Shown here one piece after another: positions 17,201-25,153 of a stretch of DNA of 44,540 nt. The stretch is from NCBI GenBank assembly GCA_022760355.1, contig JALEGB010000107.1:1-44540 (forward strand), written 5' to 3'. Source of the stretch: Neomegalonema sp. (GTDB taxonomy: Bacteria > Pseudomonadota > Alphaproteobacteria > Rhodobacterales > Rhodobacteraceae). Each line of letters begins with the position of its first letter. Position 1 is the stretch's first letter. The position numbers and the translations under genes were made by a program. The notes beneath the pieces are model-generated. The model was not told where the DNA came from. It made no database searches and saw only the letters and a program-made list of their open reading frames with translations.

Positions 17201-17773
17201 CGGGCGGAGGCTGAGGCTCAGATGCCGGGGGTCACAGTCGATGATGAGGATCTGTGCTCATACTTGATGTACCCGAAGGTGTATCTCGACTATATGGGCC
17301 GTCGCCGCCTCTATGGCCCTGTGCGCCAATTGCCTACGCCGATGTTCTTCTACGGCATGGAGATCGGTGATCAGGCCTATATCGATCTGGAGCCGGGCAA
17401 GACTTTGGTTCTGCGTCTACTGGCGGTCGGGGAGACCGATGAAGAAGGGCAGGTCAAAGTCTTCTTCGAACTCAACGGCCAGCCGCGGAACATCCGCGTG
17501 CCGAACCGGGCTGTGTCGGCCACCACGGCGCGCCATCCAAAGGCTGAGGATGGCAATGCTGACCACGTCCCAGCGCCGATGCCCGGCCTGATCGCGACCG
17601 TCGCCGTGAAAGAGGGGCAAAAGGTCGAGAAGGGCGATCTGTTGCTGACGATCGAAGCGATGAAGATGGAGACGGCGATCCATGCGGAGCGCGCTGGCGT
17701 CATTGCGAAAGTCGCGGTCGCGGCTGGGGCGCAGGTCGACGCCAAAGATCTGCTGGTTGCGTTCGAAGGCTAG
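14285..17773 (+). CDS. pyc: Pyruvate carboxylase
   Basis: The biotin enzyme carboxylates pyruvate to oxaloacetate with ATP and bicarbonate. The 1162-residue single-chain form has a biotin carboxylase domain at about 1-460 (ILIANRGEIAIRV, ATP-grasp loop SWGGGGRGM, EVNPRVQVEHTVTEE), a carboxyltransferase domain from about 545 (DTTMRDGHQSLLATRMR, HLHTHDTSG), a tetramerisation/allosteric region, and a biotin carrier domain at about 1093-1162 with EAMKMET, where Lys1127 carries biotin. GGGAG precedes the ATG at 14285. It follows lutABC in the same direction, which suggests the pyruvate made from lactate is partly fed into the TCA cycle. Its TAG stop is the start of a family A repeat. Confidence 0.97.
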   Translation: MSVPNTDSRSGFSKILIANRGEIAIRVSRAANELGKRTVAVYAEEDKLSLHRFKTDEAYLIGEGLGPIEAYLAIDSIINVAKECGADAIHPGYGFLSESPEFADACAAAGIAFIGPKAETMRLLGDKVSARRVAVEAGVPVVPATDPLPDVETPEGMAKVRELAEEVGYPVMLKASWGGGGRGMRPIRSADELEQEVLAGKREARAAFGKDDVYLEKLIERARHVEVQILGDRYGEIIHLFERDCSVQRRNQKVVERAPAPYLDEARRAELAELGLKIARKANYELAGTVEFLMDMDNGAFYFIEVNPRVQVEHTVTEEVTGVDIVKAQIRLAEGARIGDGLSGAPKQEDVRLTGHALQCRVTTEDPLNSFIPDYGRITAYRGATGFGIRLDGGTAYSGAVITRHYDSLLEKVTAWAPTPEEAIKRMTRALREFRIRGVATNLAFVENLIGHPSFQDNSYTTRFIDTHPELFEFKRRRDRATKLLNYIADITVNGHPEAKGRPRPPAHARAPKPPAPRSVEAPEGLKQLLDSKGPRAVADWMLAQKQLLLTDTTMRDGHQSLLATRMRSLDMLNVAPIYARNLPQLFSVECWGGATFDVAYRFLQECPWKRLVDLRKAMPNHLTQMLLRASNGVGYTNYPDNVVKKFTLRAAESGVDVFRIFDSLNWVENMRVAIDACLETDKICEAAICYTGDMLDPNQSKYDLKYYTDMARSLRDAGAHIIGLKDMAGLLKPAAARVLIKALKEETGLPIHLHTHDTSGVAGATLLAASEAGVDAVDAAMDSFAGMTSQPCLGSIVEALRHTDRDTGIDPTVIRELSDYWEAVRVQYAAFETDMKAPASEVYLHEMPGGQFTNLKAQARSLGLDERWHDVAQTYADVNQMFGDIPKVTPSSKVVGDMALAMVSANLTRADVEDPEKEIAFPDSVVDFLRGGLGAPPNGFPEALQKKALKGEAPIQGRPGASMAALDLEAKRAEAEAQMPGVTVDDEDLCSYLMYPKVYLDYMGRRRLYGPVRQLPTPMFFYGMEIGDQAYIDLEPGKTLVLRLLAVGETDEEGQVKVFFELNGQPRNIRVPNRAVSATTARHPKAEDGNADHVPAPMPGLIATVAVKEGQKVEKGDLLLTIEAMKMETAIHAERAGVIAKVAVAAGAQVDAKDLLVAFEG

Positions 17774-17874
17774 AGCGATTTGAAGTTAGATGGCCCCATC
17801 TAACGGCTCGCAAACCGCGACCAAACAGAGACTTAGAGCTTGTTGATGGTTCCGTGAAACATCAACAAGCTCTA
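17771..17874. repeat. Family A palindromic intergenic element, copy 3
   Basis: The element starts TAGAGCGATTTGAAG; its TAG is the pyc stop codon. It contains a perfect hairpin GTTAGATGG-CC-CCATCTAAC, then the core GACCAAACAGAGACTTAGAGC (shared with the copy at 44310 in its first part), then a second hairpin of 14 bp, AGAGCTTGTTGATG (17835-17848) with CATCAACAAGCTCT (17860-17873). It ends GCTCTA. The pyc terminator follows immediately. Confidence 0.8.
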
Positions 17875-17877
17875 ACA

Positions 17878-17905
17878 ACGCCTCTCCTCACGGAGAGGCG
17901 TTTTT
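17878..17905 (+). terminator. Rho-independent terminator of pyc
   Basis: ACGCCTCTCC (17878-17887) pairs perfectly with GGAGAGGCGT (17892-17901) across the loop TCAC, followed by T's. The stop codon of the minus-strand membrane gene lies inside the loop region at 17888. Confidence 0.85.
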
Positions 17906-18499
17906 CCCTTTTGAGCGCGGCCGGAGATCATAGGCGGCTTTGAGCGCCGCTACGATGACCAGAGCGCACAGCGCCGCCTTGGATATGGGCTCCATCGTTC
18001 CTTCAATGAGGAGCGCATGTATGACGCCGCCGATAATAATCAGCAACGCCAATGACATATGGACAAAGCGCCAAAGGCCGATCCGCAGGCGCAGCGCGCG
18101 CCGAGAGGCCGCGATGATTGCGGAAAGGAACACCGCCCACATTGCGATCGTCCCCCAGGCCGAAAACGGTGTTGGCGACCGGAACAGCAGCGCGTCCACG
18201 ACATCCGGCGGGCTGGTGAGCCACAGCCCTACAACATGAGCGAGAACCGCCGCGACCAGCCCGCCGCCGATCCAGCCATGCAAACGCCGCCCTAGCCGCG
18301 CCTGCACGCCCGGCAGATAGCCGCGCGCCAGTAGGGGCTGTAGCAGCAGCAGCGCCATAGCGATCACACCTGCGAAGCCGGCCACAATATAGGCTGGGCG
18401 CCGCCAAGCGAGTTGCGGGCTCATCGCGGCGATCACAATTGGCGCAACAATGGCGATCGCCAACGCGGCCCACACCAGGATGGCGCGTAGGTTCAGCAT
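17888..18499 (-). CDS. Ferric-reductase-like integral membrane protein, probable b-type cytochrome
   Basis: The 203-residue protein has about six hydrophobic helices. His74 (RLHGWIGGG), His88 (LAHVVGLW), His147 (RFVHMSL) and His161 (GVIHALL) lie in two pairs 13-14 residues apart on separate helices. This is the haem-ligand pattern of ferric-reductase-like and MsrQ/YedZ membrane proteins. It probably passes electrons from quinol or a flavoprotein across the membrane. It starts 6 bases past the stop of the exported intradiol-dioxygenase-like gene, so the two form an operon and may work together. I cannot tell whether it reduces iron, a partner protein or something else. Confidence 0.7.
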   Translation of the reverse strand: MLNLRAILVWAALAIAIVAPIVIAAMSPQLAWRRPAYIVAGFAGVIAMALLLLQPLLARGYLPGVQARLGRRLHGWIGGGLVAAVLAHVVGLWLTSPPDVVDALLFRSPTPFSAWGTIAMWAVFLSAIIAASRRALRLRIGLWRFVHMSLALLIIIGGVIHALLIEGTMEPISKAALCALVIVAALKAAYDLRPRSKGKNASP

Positions 18500-18504
18500 C
18501 AGCG

Positions 18505-19008
18505 CTAGGCGGTGCGCAGAACGAAGTGCGCGCTCAGGCTCTTATCGCGTGAGCTCGGCATAACGGGACGTAGGAACACGGTCTCAAAGCCATTCTCGTC
18601 ATACTTGGCGTCGTAAGCGAGATGGGCGTGCGGTTGGCCAAATGCCGGCACGATCTGCGGCATATCCATGCTGAACTTGCCTTCAGCATCCGTCAGCGTG
18701 GCGCCGTGACTTTGGGGGTCGCTTTCATATCCCTCAGTTGTGTGCGCCCAAATCTGGATGCGAACCCCCTTGAGCGGCGCGCCGTCGCCCGCGCGGCGCA
18801 CCGTGCCGGTCATCAGAAAACCGCCCCGGCCGATACGCTCAACCATCGGCGCGCCCGGGCGATAATTGTTCGCGCCGCCACGCATGGTCGGCGTTGGCGC
18901 GAGCCCTTTCGCTTGGGCGGGAGTAATGAGCCGCGGCGCCAACAGCGCGCCGGACGCTGCGGCGCCGGTCAGAAGAACGTTTCGGCGAGTTTGCGAAGGT
19001 CGGGTCAT
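18505..19008 (-). CDS. Exported intradiol ring-cleavage dioxygenase-like protein
   Basis: The 167-residue product has a twin-arginine-like signal (TRRNVLLTGAAASGALLAP) and then a single beta-sandwich domain resembling the catalytic core of catechol/protocatechuate dioxygenases. The markers are the first strand MTGTVRRAGDGAPLKGVRIQ, a TEGYESD loop with Tyr, GATLTDAEGKFS, and FGQPHAHLAYD, which supplies the HxH pair expected to bind non-haem iron. It lacks the N-terminal dimerisation helices of the classical enzymes and is short. Export by Tat is consistent with folding around a metal before transport. The substrate is unknown. It is the first gene of a pair with the membrane cytochrome-like gene. 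Confidence 0.7.
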   Translation of the reverse strand: MTRPSQTRRNVLLTGAAASGALLAPRLITPAQAKGLAPTPTMRGGANNYRPGAPMVERIGRGGFLMTGTVRRAGDGAPLKGVRIQIWAHTTEGYESDPQSHGATLTDAEGKFSMDMPQIVPAFGQPHAHLAYDAKYDENGFETVFLRPVMPSSRDKSLSAHFVLRTA

Positions 19009-19177
19009 ATCTATCGCACCTTTTCACGGCCAGGGCGGAGACGGCGCGGGCCGCGCCGTCTCAACCGTCGGCGCGTCGCGTCTGCTCTCGGTGGTTAAGA
19101 TAGTGTGCAGCCGAAGGCGGCGGTCAACCGTGCTCACGGATTTGCGATGTGAGACAAGCCTCGATGTCTGTTCGCGC

Positions 19178-19207
19178 AAAAAAAGCGGCCCCATGACAGG
19201 GCCGCTT
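19178..19207 (-). terminator. Rho-independent terminator of the etfBA operon
   Basis: On the minus strand AAGCGGCCC pairs perfectly with GGGCCGCTT across a 7-base loop (19183-19207) and is followed by a run of seven T's. It lies 34 bases past the etfA stop. Confidence 0.9.
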
Positions 19208-19240
19208 CAAAAGCGAGAGCGCATCGATGGACGCCGCGGC

Positions 19241-20188
19241 TTAGCCGCCGACGCCAGCTTTCGTGAGCTCTTCTTCCAGCTCCGGCAGCGCAGTGAACAG
19301 ATCCGCGACCAAGCCGTAATCCGCAACTTGGAAAATCGGCGCCTCTTCATCTTTGTTGATCGCGACGATGACGCGGCTGTCTTTCATTCCGGCCAAATGC
19401 TGAATCGCGCCGGAAATGCCGACCGCGATATACAGATCCGGCGCAACCACCTTGCCCGTCTGCCCAACCTGATAATCGTTCGGAGCATAACCGCTATCGA
19501 CAGCGGCGCGGCTTGCGCCCACGGCTGCGCCCAGACGATCCGCCAGCTTCTCGATCAAGGCGAAGTTTTCTTCCGAGCCGAGCGCGCGACCGCCCGAAAC
19601 GATGATCTTGGCGCTGGTCAGTTGTGGGCGATCCGCCTCTGACTTTTCTTCGCCGACAAACTCCGACAGGCCCGTCTCCGCGGTCGCCGACAGCGCCTCG
19701 ACCGGCGCCGAACCATCAGCGCCAACCGCCTGAAAGCTCGCCGTCCGCACGGTGACGACTTTCTTCGCATCGCTCGATTTGACCGTCGCGAGGGCGTTGC
19801 CGGCGTAAATTGGGCGCTCAAACACGTCCGGCCCTTCAACGCCGGAGATGTCGGAGATCAGCATAACGTCCAGCAAACCCGCTAGGCGGGCCATGATGTT
19901 CTTGCCTGACGCGGTGGCTGGCGCGACGAGATGATCATAGCCGCCGGCTTGGCTGGCGATCAGGGCCGCGATTGGCTCCGCGAGCCGGTTCGCGTAAGCG
20001 GCGTCGTCCGCGTGCAAAACTTTTGCAACGCCATCGAGCTTCGCGGCCGCCTCCGCAATGGCGCCGCAGCCGTCGCCCACGCACAGAAGATGGATGTCGC
20101 CGCCCATCAGCTTCGCCGCAGCCACAGCCTTTGCAGTCGCTTCGTTGAGCGCTGCGCCGTCATGCTCCACCAAAACAAGCACAGCCAT
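19241..20188 (-). CDS. etfA: Electron transfer flavoprotein alpha subunit
   Basis: With EtfB it forms the soluble flavoprotein that accepts electrons from acyl-CoA and other dehydrogenases and passes them to ETF-quinone oxidoreductase. The 315 residues are of normal length. The C-terminal FAD domain is well conserved: IIVSGGRALGSEENF, GASRAAVDSGYAPNDYQVGQTGK, and PDLYIAVGISGAIQHLAGM. The start is one base after the etfB stop, with GGAG inside the end of etfB. Confidence 0.96.
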   Translation of the reverse strand: MAVLVLVEHDGAALNEATAKAVAAAKLMGGDIHLLCVGDGCGAIAEAAAKLDGVAKVLHADDAAYANRLAEPIAALIASQAGGYDHLVAPATASGKNIMARLAGLLDVMLISDISGVEGPDVFERPIYAGNALATVKSSDAKKVVTVRTASFQAVGADGSAPVEALSATAETGLSEFVGEEKSEADRPQLTSAKIIVSGGRALGSEENFALIEKLADRLGAAVGASRAAVDSGYAPNDYQVGQTGKVVAPDLYIAVGISGAIQHLAGMKDSRVIVAINKDEEAPIFQVADYGLVADLFTALPELEEELTKAGVGG

Positions 20189-20189
20189 C

Positions 20190-20951
20190 TCAGAGCACTC
20201 CTGCTTCGTTTTTCAGTTTTTCAACCAGCTCCGCCGCCGAGCCGACTTTCACGCCAGCCGCGCGTTGCGCCGGCTCAACCACCTTCAGAACCTCAAGCCG
20301 CGGCGCGATATCGACGCCATAGTCAGCCGGAGTTTTGGTGTCGATCGGCTTTTTCTTCGCCTTCATAATGTTTGGCAGCGATGCATAGCGCGGCTCATTC
20401 AGGCGTAGATCGACGGTAATGATCGCCGGCGTCTTCACCTTAATGGTTTGCAGCCCGCCATCGACTTCGCGCGTAACAATCGCGGCGCCGTCTTGCAGCT
20501 CAACCTTGGAGGCGAAGGTCGCCTGTGGCCAGCCGAGGATGGCCGCCAGCATTTGACCGGTCGCATTCACGTCATTGTCGATCGCCTGCTTGCCCATGAT
20601 CACCAGCTGAGGCTGCTCTTCCTCAACGATCTTCGCGAGGATTTTGGCGACAGCGAGCGGCTCGACATCCGTCTCAACATTATCGACGGCCTCGACAAGG
20701 ATGCCGCGATCCGCCCCGAGCGCGAGCGCGTTGCGCAGCGTCTCCTGCGCTTGCTTCACGCCAATAGAAGCCGCGACAATTTCAGTCGCTGCGCCGGATT
20801 CCTTCAGACGGATGGCTTCCTCGACCGCGATCTCGTCGAATGGGTTCATCGACATTTTGACGTTGGCGAGATCGACGCTGGTTTGATCCGGCTTTACGCG
20901 AACTTTCACATTGTAGTCGATCACGCGCTTAACCGGCACGAGGACTTTCAT
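20190..20951 (-). CDS. etfB: Electron transfer flavoprotein beta subunit
   Basis: The 253-residue beta subunit shows the family signature [37 protein letters not shown], and [19 protein letters not shown], the loop that binds AMP and contacts the partner. The C-terminal recognition region ([15 protein letters not shown]) that docks acyl-CoA dehydrogenases is present. AGGGAG lies 7 bases before the chosen ATG at 20951; the longer frame to 21017 has no such site. First gene of the etfBA operon. Confidence 0.96.
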   Translation of the reverse strand: MKVLVPVKRVIDYNVKVRVKPDQTSVDLANVKMSMNPFDEIAVEEAIRLKESGAATEIVAASIGVKQAQETLRNALALGADRGILVEAVDNVETDVEPLAVAKILAKIVEEEQPQLVIMGKQAIDNDVNATGQMLAAILGWPQATFASKVELQDGAAIVTREVDGGLQTIKVKTPAIITVDLRLNEPRYASLPNIMKAKKKPIDTKTPADYGVDIAPRLEVLKVVEPAQRAAGVKVGSAAELVEKLKNEAGVL

Positions 20952-21210
20952 TCGATGCTCCCTAGATATAGCGGTCTCTGTAAACCTATGCGGCGCCGCG
21001 ATATTGGCTTGATGCAACGGTTGGGACGAACCGCCGCCCCCGTCAAGGGCGTCGCCACGTCCTATGCGTCGGAAATGCGCCGACGCCCGCCGTGACGAGG
21101 CCGGCTTCCGAGGTCGCCCGTCACGATATGCGCCGCCCTACAGGCCAATCATTGCCGCAATATGTCGTCGCGAAACCGGATAAAAGTTTCTCGATGCGCG
21201 ACGAAGCGTC

Positions 21211-22059
21211 TCAAGCTCGCCAGTCAAGCCACCGCAACGTCTCTGCGATCCAGCCGCGCGGCGTTCCATGGCCGCCTGGGTGCAGGCGGAAACCGATCAC
21301 GCGCCCGGACGTACAGCTGCGCCAATCGCGCCGCCAGAAGCGGCCGCGAGCGGATGAACGATCCGGCTTTGTCGCGCAGCCATTCATTCGCCGCGCCAAA
21401 GTCAGCGTCGCAAAAACGTCCCCTTGCGCCCAATCCCGTATTGAACGTCCCTCCAACGGCACTTGCTTGTCCGTAAAGCCATGAAAGTGAATAATTTTAG
21501 CCGGAGATCCCGGACACCCTTTCTCGGCGGCCCGCGTCGGAACGCGCAAGGCGCCGGAGATCGGCGCGTAAGCTGGCGCAAAGCGGCCGCCAAGTAGGCA
21601 GGCGATGCGCCAAGCCATGGAGCCCCCGGCGGAGAAGCCCGCCACCAACAGGCGTTGGCGATCGATCGAATATTTCGTCGCGGCGTCGCGCAGCACGGCT
21701 TCCGTGAAGGCCACATCGTCGCGCCGCCCCTTTTCCGCATCGCGCGCGGGCCAGGCGCGGATAGCAGCGCCGTTCCGTCCGGTGCGCCCCGGCAGCGCCG
21801 CGCCATTAGGTGCGATCACCAACCATCCGGCCCGGATAAAAGCGCGCCGAACGCCGCCTCGCATGACAGCCCGTCCGGATGAGCGATGACCATGAAAGAA
21901 GATTACAGTCGGAAGCGACGTCTCGCCGTCCCATGTCGGAGGCGCCGCGATATGATAGGAACCATTGGCGAGACGACACTCGGTCGTCGGACCACAGGCG
22001 ACTGACGCCGAGGGCGCCGATATCGTCGCGATAAAAAGCGAAACCGCCAACGCTCGCAT
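21211..22059 (-). CDS. Exported PHB-depolymerase-family / LpqC-like esterase
   Basis: The 282-residue alpha/beta hydrolase is secreted. It has a signal peptide (MRALAVSLFIATISAPSASV), the oxyanion segment VIFFHGHRSSG, the nucleophile elbow GFSAGGSM (Ser143), and a late HPGGHGTPRGW with the likely catalytic His. Members cleave feruloyl, acetyl-xylan or hydroxyalkanoate esters; the substrate cannot be set here. The short family length argues against a true secreted PHB depolymerase with binding domains. I chose the ATG at 22059 because AGGGG sits 9 bases upstream; the ATG at 22068 lies directly on it. The long minus-strand extension to 22842 covers the divergent aldo/keto reductase gene and is spurious. 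Confidence 0.8.
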   Translation of the reverse strand: MRALAVSLFIATISAPSASVACGPTTECRLANGSYHIAAPPTWDGETSLPTVIFFHGHRSSGRAVMRGGVRRAFIRAGWLVIAPNGAALPGRTGRNGAAIRAWPARDAEKGRRDDVAFTEAVLRDAATKYSIDRQRLLVAGFSAGGSMAWRIACLLGGRFAPAYAPISGALRVPTRAAEKGCPGSPAKIIHFHGFTDKQVPLEGRSIRDWAQGDVFATLTLARRMNGCATKPDRSSARGRFWRRDWRSCTSGRVIGFRLHPGGHGTPRGWIAETLRWLDWRA

Positions 22060-22191
22060 GGTCGCCATCCCCTGCTTTCGGCCCCACGCCCTCTGAAACC
22101 TCAACGTAACATTGAGTTGCGGGCGGACGTCGCGGGGAATAGGCAAATTGGATCGCAACCCGCAAGTCACGTTACGTCGAGGAGCAAGGCC

Positions 22192-23235
22192 ATGCAGAGC
22201 GCTCAACTGGGTCGTACCGACCTTTCCGTCACCCGCATTTGTCTGGGCAGCATGACCTGGGGCTCGCAAAACAGTGAAGCTGAGGGATGGGCTCAGATCG
22301 ACCGGGCCCTGGAGCGCGGCGTGAACTTCATCGACACGGCGGAGCTGTATCCGACCAATCCAATCGCGCCGGAGAAATGCGGGCGAACCGAAGAGGTGAT
22401 CGGCAACTGGATCGCGAACAACAAGGCGCGCCGCGGCGACGTGATCATCGCCACCAAAGTCGCCAGCAAGGGCAGCGCCGTACGCGACGGGGCGGCGCCA
22501 GATGGCGCGATGATGCGCCTCGCCGTTGAAAACAGCCTGAAGCGACTGAAAACCGACGTCATCGATTTGTATCAGCTGCATTGGCCTGTGCGCGGCTCCT
22601 ATCATTTCCGCCAAGTCTGGAAATATGACCCGACCAAGCAAAATCGCGATGAAACGATTGCTCACATCGTGGACATGCTGGAAACAGCGGCGGCGCTGAT
22701 CAAAGAGGGCAAGATCCGCAGCTTCGGCCTGTCCAACGAGACGTGCTGGGGCATCGCTCAATGGCTGCGCGTTGCGGATGAGCAGGGGCTGCCGCGCGTC
22801 GTGTCGACACAGAATGAGTATAATCTTCTGTATCGGCCGCATGACATTGATTTGGCGGAGCTTTCACACAATGAGGATGTCGGTTTGCTCTCCTACTCGC
22901 CGCTGGCGGGCGGCATTCTAAGCGGAAAATATCTCAATGGCGCGCGGCCGGAGCCAAGCCGCGCAATCCCGAACCCAACCATCGGCGGGCGCTTGGTTGA
23001 GGAGCAGGAGCCGGCGACGGCCGCCTATGTCGACATCGCGCGCCGCCATGGGCTGGACCCGTCGGCGATGGCGCTCGCCTGGTGCCTGACGCGCCCCTTC
23101 ATGACCTCGGTCATCATCGGCGCAACGACGCTGGAGCAGCTGGACGTATGCCTGTCGGCCGCGGATCTGACGCTGAGCGATGAGGTTTTGGCGGAGATCC
23201 AGGCCGTTTATCGCCGCTATCCGATGGCGGTGTAG
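22192..23235 (+). CDS. NADP(H)-dependent aldo/keto reductase, Tas-like
   Basis: The 347-residue TIM-barrel reductase closely matches the Tas/YghZ side of the family (MQSAQLGRTDLSVTRICLGS, FIDTAELYPTNPIAPE, GRTEEVIGNWI). The catalytic tetrad is complete: Asp48, Tyr53, Lys89 and His130 (in YQLHWPVRG). The family reduces aldehydes and methylglyoxal-like compounds in the cytoplasm; the natural substrate is not known. GAGGAG lies 8-9 bases before the ATG at 22192. The gene converges on zur. Confidence 0.9.
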   Translation: MQSAQLGRTDLSVTRICLGSMTWGSQNSEAEGWAQIDRALERGVNFIDTAELYPTNPIAPEKCGRTEEVIGNWIANNKARRGDVIIATKVASKGSAVRDGAAPDGAMMRLAVENSLKRLKTDVIDLYQLHWPVRGSYHFRQVWKYDPTKQNRDETIAHIVDMLETAAALIKEGKIRSFGLSNETCWGIAQWLRVADEQGLPRVVSTQNEYNLLYRPHDIDLAELSHNEDVGLLSYSPLAGGILSGKYLNGARPEPSRAIPNPTIGGRLVEEQEPATAAYVDIARRHGLDPSAMALAWCLTRPFMTSVIIGATTLEQLDVCLSAADLTLSDEVLAEIQAVYRRYPMAV

Positions 23236-23322
23236 CGACAAAAGCGGCGCGGGAGGCGCGTTGGGCGGGGCCGCGCCCGCGACAATGGACGGGGCCGCGC
23301 CGGCGGCAATGGGCGCCAGCCG

Positions 23323-23838
23323 CTACGGGGTGGCGCAGGCTGCGCACAGGCCCGCGATTTCCAACGTAACATGTTCGGAGGCAAAGCCGATGCGCGCCGC
23401 CGCCGCATTCAGGGCCGTATCCAGCGCGGCGTCTGTCAGCTCCGCCGCGCGCCCACAGGAGCGACAGATTACAAAGTGCGCGGCGCATGCGGTTTCGCTA
23501 TTGGCCGTCGCGCAGCCGATATATGCGCTTGCGGACTCGATTTTGTGCGCCAGCCCATGGGCGATCAGGAAGTCCAACGCGCGATAGACTGCGGGCGGCT
23601 GCGCGCTCATGCCGGCGGCTTTTAACCGATCGAGCAGCTCATACGCTCCAATCGGCTGATGCGACTCCCACAACAACTCCAGCACGCGTCGCCGGATCGG
23701 CGTGAGCCGAGCCGAGCGCGCCAAGCAGATTTTCTCGGCGCGCGCGAGGGCGTCCGCCGCGCACACGTCATGGTCATGCTCATGAAAGGCGCCGCCATGG
23801 CTGCAGGTCGCCGCCGCTGTGTCCTCTAGATCGCTCAT
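23323..23838 (-). CDS. zur: Fur-family regulator, probably Zur
   Basis: The 171-residue protein has a winged-helix N-terminal half (LTPIRRRVLELLWESHQPIG, PPAVYRALDFLIAHGLAHKI) and a C-terminal dimerisation half with two CxxC pairs, CRSCG and CAAC, which form the structural zinc site. The N-terminal extension rich in His (SHGGAFHEHDHDVC) and the sequence SAQPPAVYRAL resemble proteobacterial Zur rather than Fur, PerR or Irr. It would repress zinc uptake genes when zinc is abundant, but no znu genes are nearby. It is divergent from hbd. Confidence 0.8.
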   Translation of the reverse strand: MSDLEDTAAATCSHGGAFHEHDHDVCAADALARAEKICLARSARLTPIRRRVLELLWESHQPIGAYELLDRLKAAGMSAQPPAVYRALDFLIAHGLAHKIESASAYIGCATANSETACAAHFVICRSCGRAAELTDAALDTALNAAAARIGFASEHVTLEIAGLCAACATP

Positions 23839-23902
23839 GCGACTATTCTACCGCAGGGCGCCTGCGTCCGAAAACCTCGGAAATGCTCCTGCGACGCAAC
23901 AT

Positions 23903-23928
23903 AAGTCGCATTGCGCCGCAAATGACTT
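23903..23928. promoter_or_regulatory. Imperfect inverted repeat between zur and hbd
   Basis: AAGTCGCATTGCG and CGCAAATGACTT face each other, an imperfect dyad of 26 bases with AAGTC/GACTT arms. It lies in the shared 159-base upstream region and could be an operator. It does not resemble the A+T-rich Zur boxes I know, so no regulator is assigned. Confidence 0.3.
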
Positions 23929-23997
23929 GCATATGCCGCCGATATTAGGATGCGTGGAGAACGGTATGACGAAAAAGGCCAGCGGAGCACGCGACAC

Positions 23998-24924
23998 ATG
24001 ACTATCGATGCGGGGAACGAAGCCGTCGGCGGCGAGAAGCAGGCGGCCGAGACGTTGCGGCGCGTCGGCGTAATTGGGGCCGGGCAGATGGGCAACGGGA
24101 TCGCCCATGTTTTTGCGCTTGGCGGCTTTGAAGTTCTCTTGAACGATTTGAGCCGTGAAAGAATTGATGCTGCGATCACGCGAATCGACGGAAACTTAGA
24201 GCGCCAGGTTCGCAAGGGCCTTATTACCGCCGATGAAAAAAGCGGAGCGCTTGAGCGGATCGCGCCGGCTGACAGCTTTGAAGCGTTTGGCGATGCGGAT
24301 CTCGTCATCGAAAGCGCCACAGAGAATGAGGCGGTCAAGAAAGAGATCTTTCAAAAGGTCTGCGCCTATCTGAAGCCCGAAGCATTGCTCGCGACCAACA
24401 CCTCCTCAATCTCAATCACTCGGCTGGCGGCGGTGACCGATCGGCCCGGCCGCTTCATCGGCTTGCACTTCATGAATCCTGTGCCGGTGATGCAGCTGGT
24501 CGAACTGATCCGCGGCATCGCGACCGAGGAGCGGACGTTTGACACCATGCTCGGCGTGGTCAAAACCCTTGGCAAGACCTCGGCGAGCGCGGAAGATTTC
24601 CCAGCTTTCATCGTCAATCGGATCTTGCTGCCGATGATCAATGAGGCCGTCTACACGCTTTATGAGGGTGTTGGCACGGTTGAGGCGATCGACACCGCGA
24701 TGAAACTCGGCGCCAATCATCCGATGGGCCCGCTGGCGCTGGCCGACTTTATCGGCCTCGACACCTGCCTGGCGATTATGCATGTGCTTCATGAAGGGCT
24801 GGCGGACACCAAATACCGGCCATGCCCGTTGCTGGTGAAATATGTCGAAGCCGGCTGGCTCGGCCGCAAAGCCGGGCGCGGGTTCTACGACTATCGCGAC
24901 GGCGACCCGGTCCCGACGCGCTGA
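23998..24924 (+). CDS. hbd: 3-hydroxybutyryl-CoA dehydrogenase
   Basis: The enzyme interconverts (S)-3-hydroxybutyryl-CoA and acetoacetyl-CoA with NAD(P). The 308-residue product has the Rossmann motif VGVIGAGQMGNGIA (Gly-rich loop at 27-32), the CoA/catalytic region NTSSISITRLA, IGLHFMNPVPVMQLVE with catalytic His157, and the C-terminal helical domain (MGPLALADFIGLDTCLAIM, GRKAGRGFYDY). The start is uncertain: ATG 23998 has GGAG 11 bases upstream, and the homologous part begins about 20 residues in, so a later start cannot be excluded, although no other Met lies before the fold. Together with etfBA and mch it points to beta-oxidation, polyhydroxybutyrate or ethylmalonyl-CoA metabolism. Confidence 0.92.
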   Translation: MTIDAGNEAVGGEKQAAETLRRVGVIGAGQMGNGIAHVFALGGFEVLLNDLSRERIDAAITRIDGNLERQVRKGLITADEKSGALERIAPADSFEAFGDADLVIESATENEAVKKEIFQKVCAYLKPEALLATNTSSISITRLAAVTDRPGRFIGLHFMNPVPVMQLVELIRGIATEERTFDTMLGVVKTLGKTSASAEDFPAFIVNRILLPMINEAVYTLYEGVGTVEAIDTAMKLGANHPMGPLALADFIGLDTCLAIMHVLHEGLADTKYRPCPLLVKYVEAGWLGRKAGRGFYDYRDGDPVPTR

Positions 24925-25153
24925 GCCGTTGAACCGCTCCAGACGACCTCGCGCAGTGCGGCTGGCTCGATGCTAATAAGCCGCGCTGCGTCGGCGGATT
25001 TGAGTTCTTAACCCTCAACTGCAGCCTCGGCCACTGGCTGCGGGGGATTGCGCGCGATACGGTGAGCTGGTTTTTGACCGCAAAGCACTGCCGGTATGAA
25101 GTTCGCTGCGCCGGCGATCGTCAAGTTTAGAATTCGCGCCGACGGGGAGCGTC

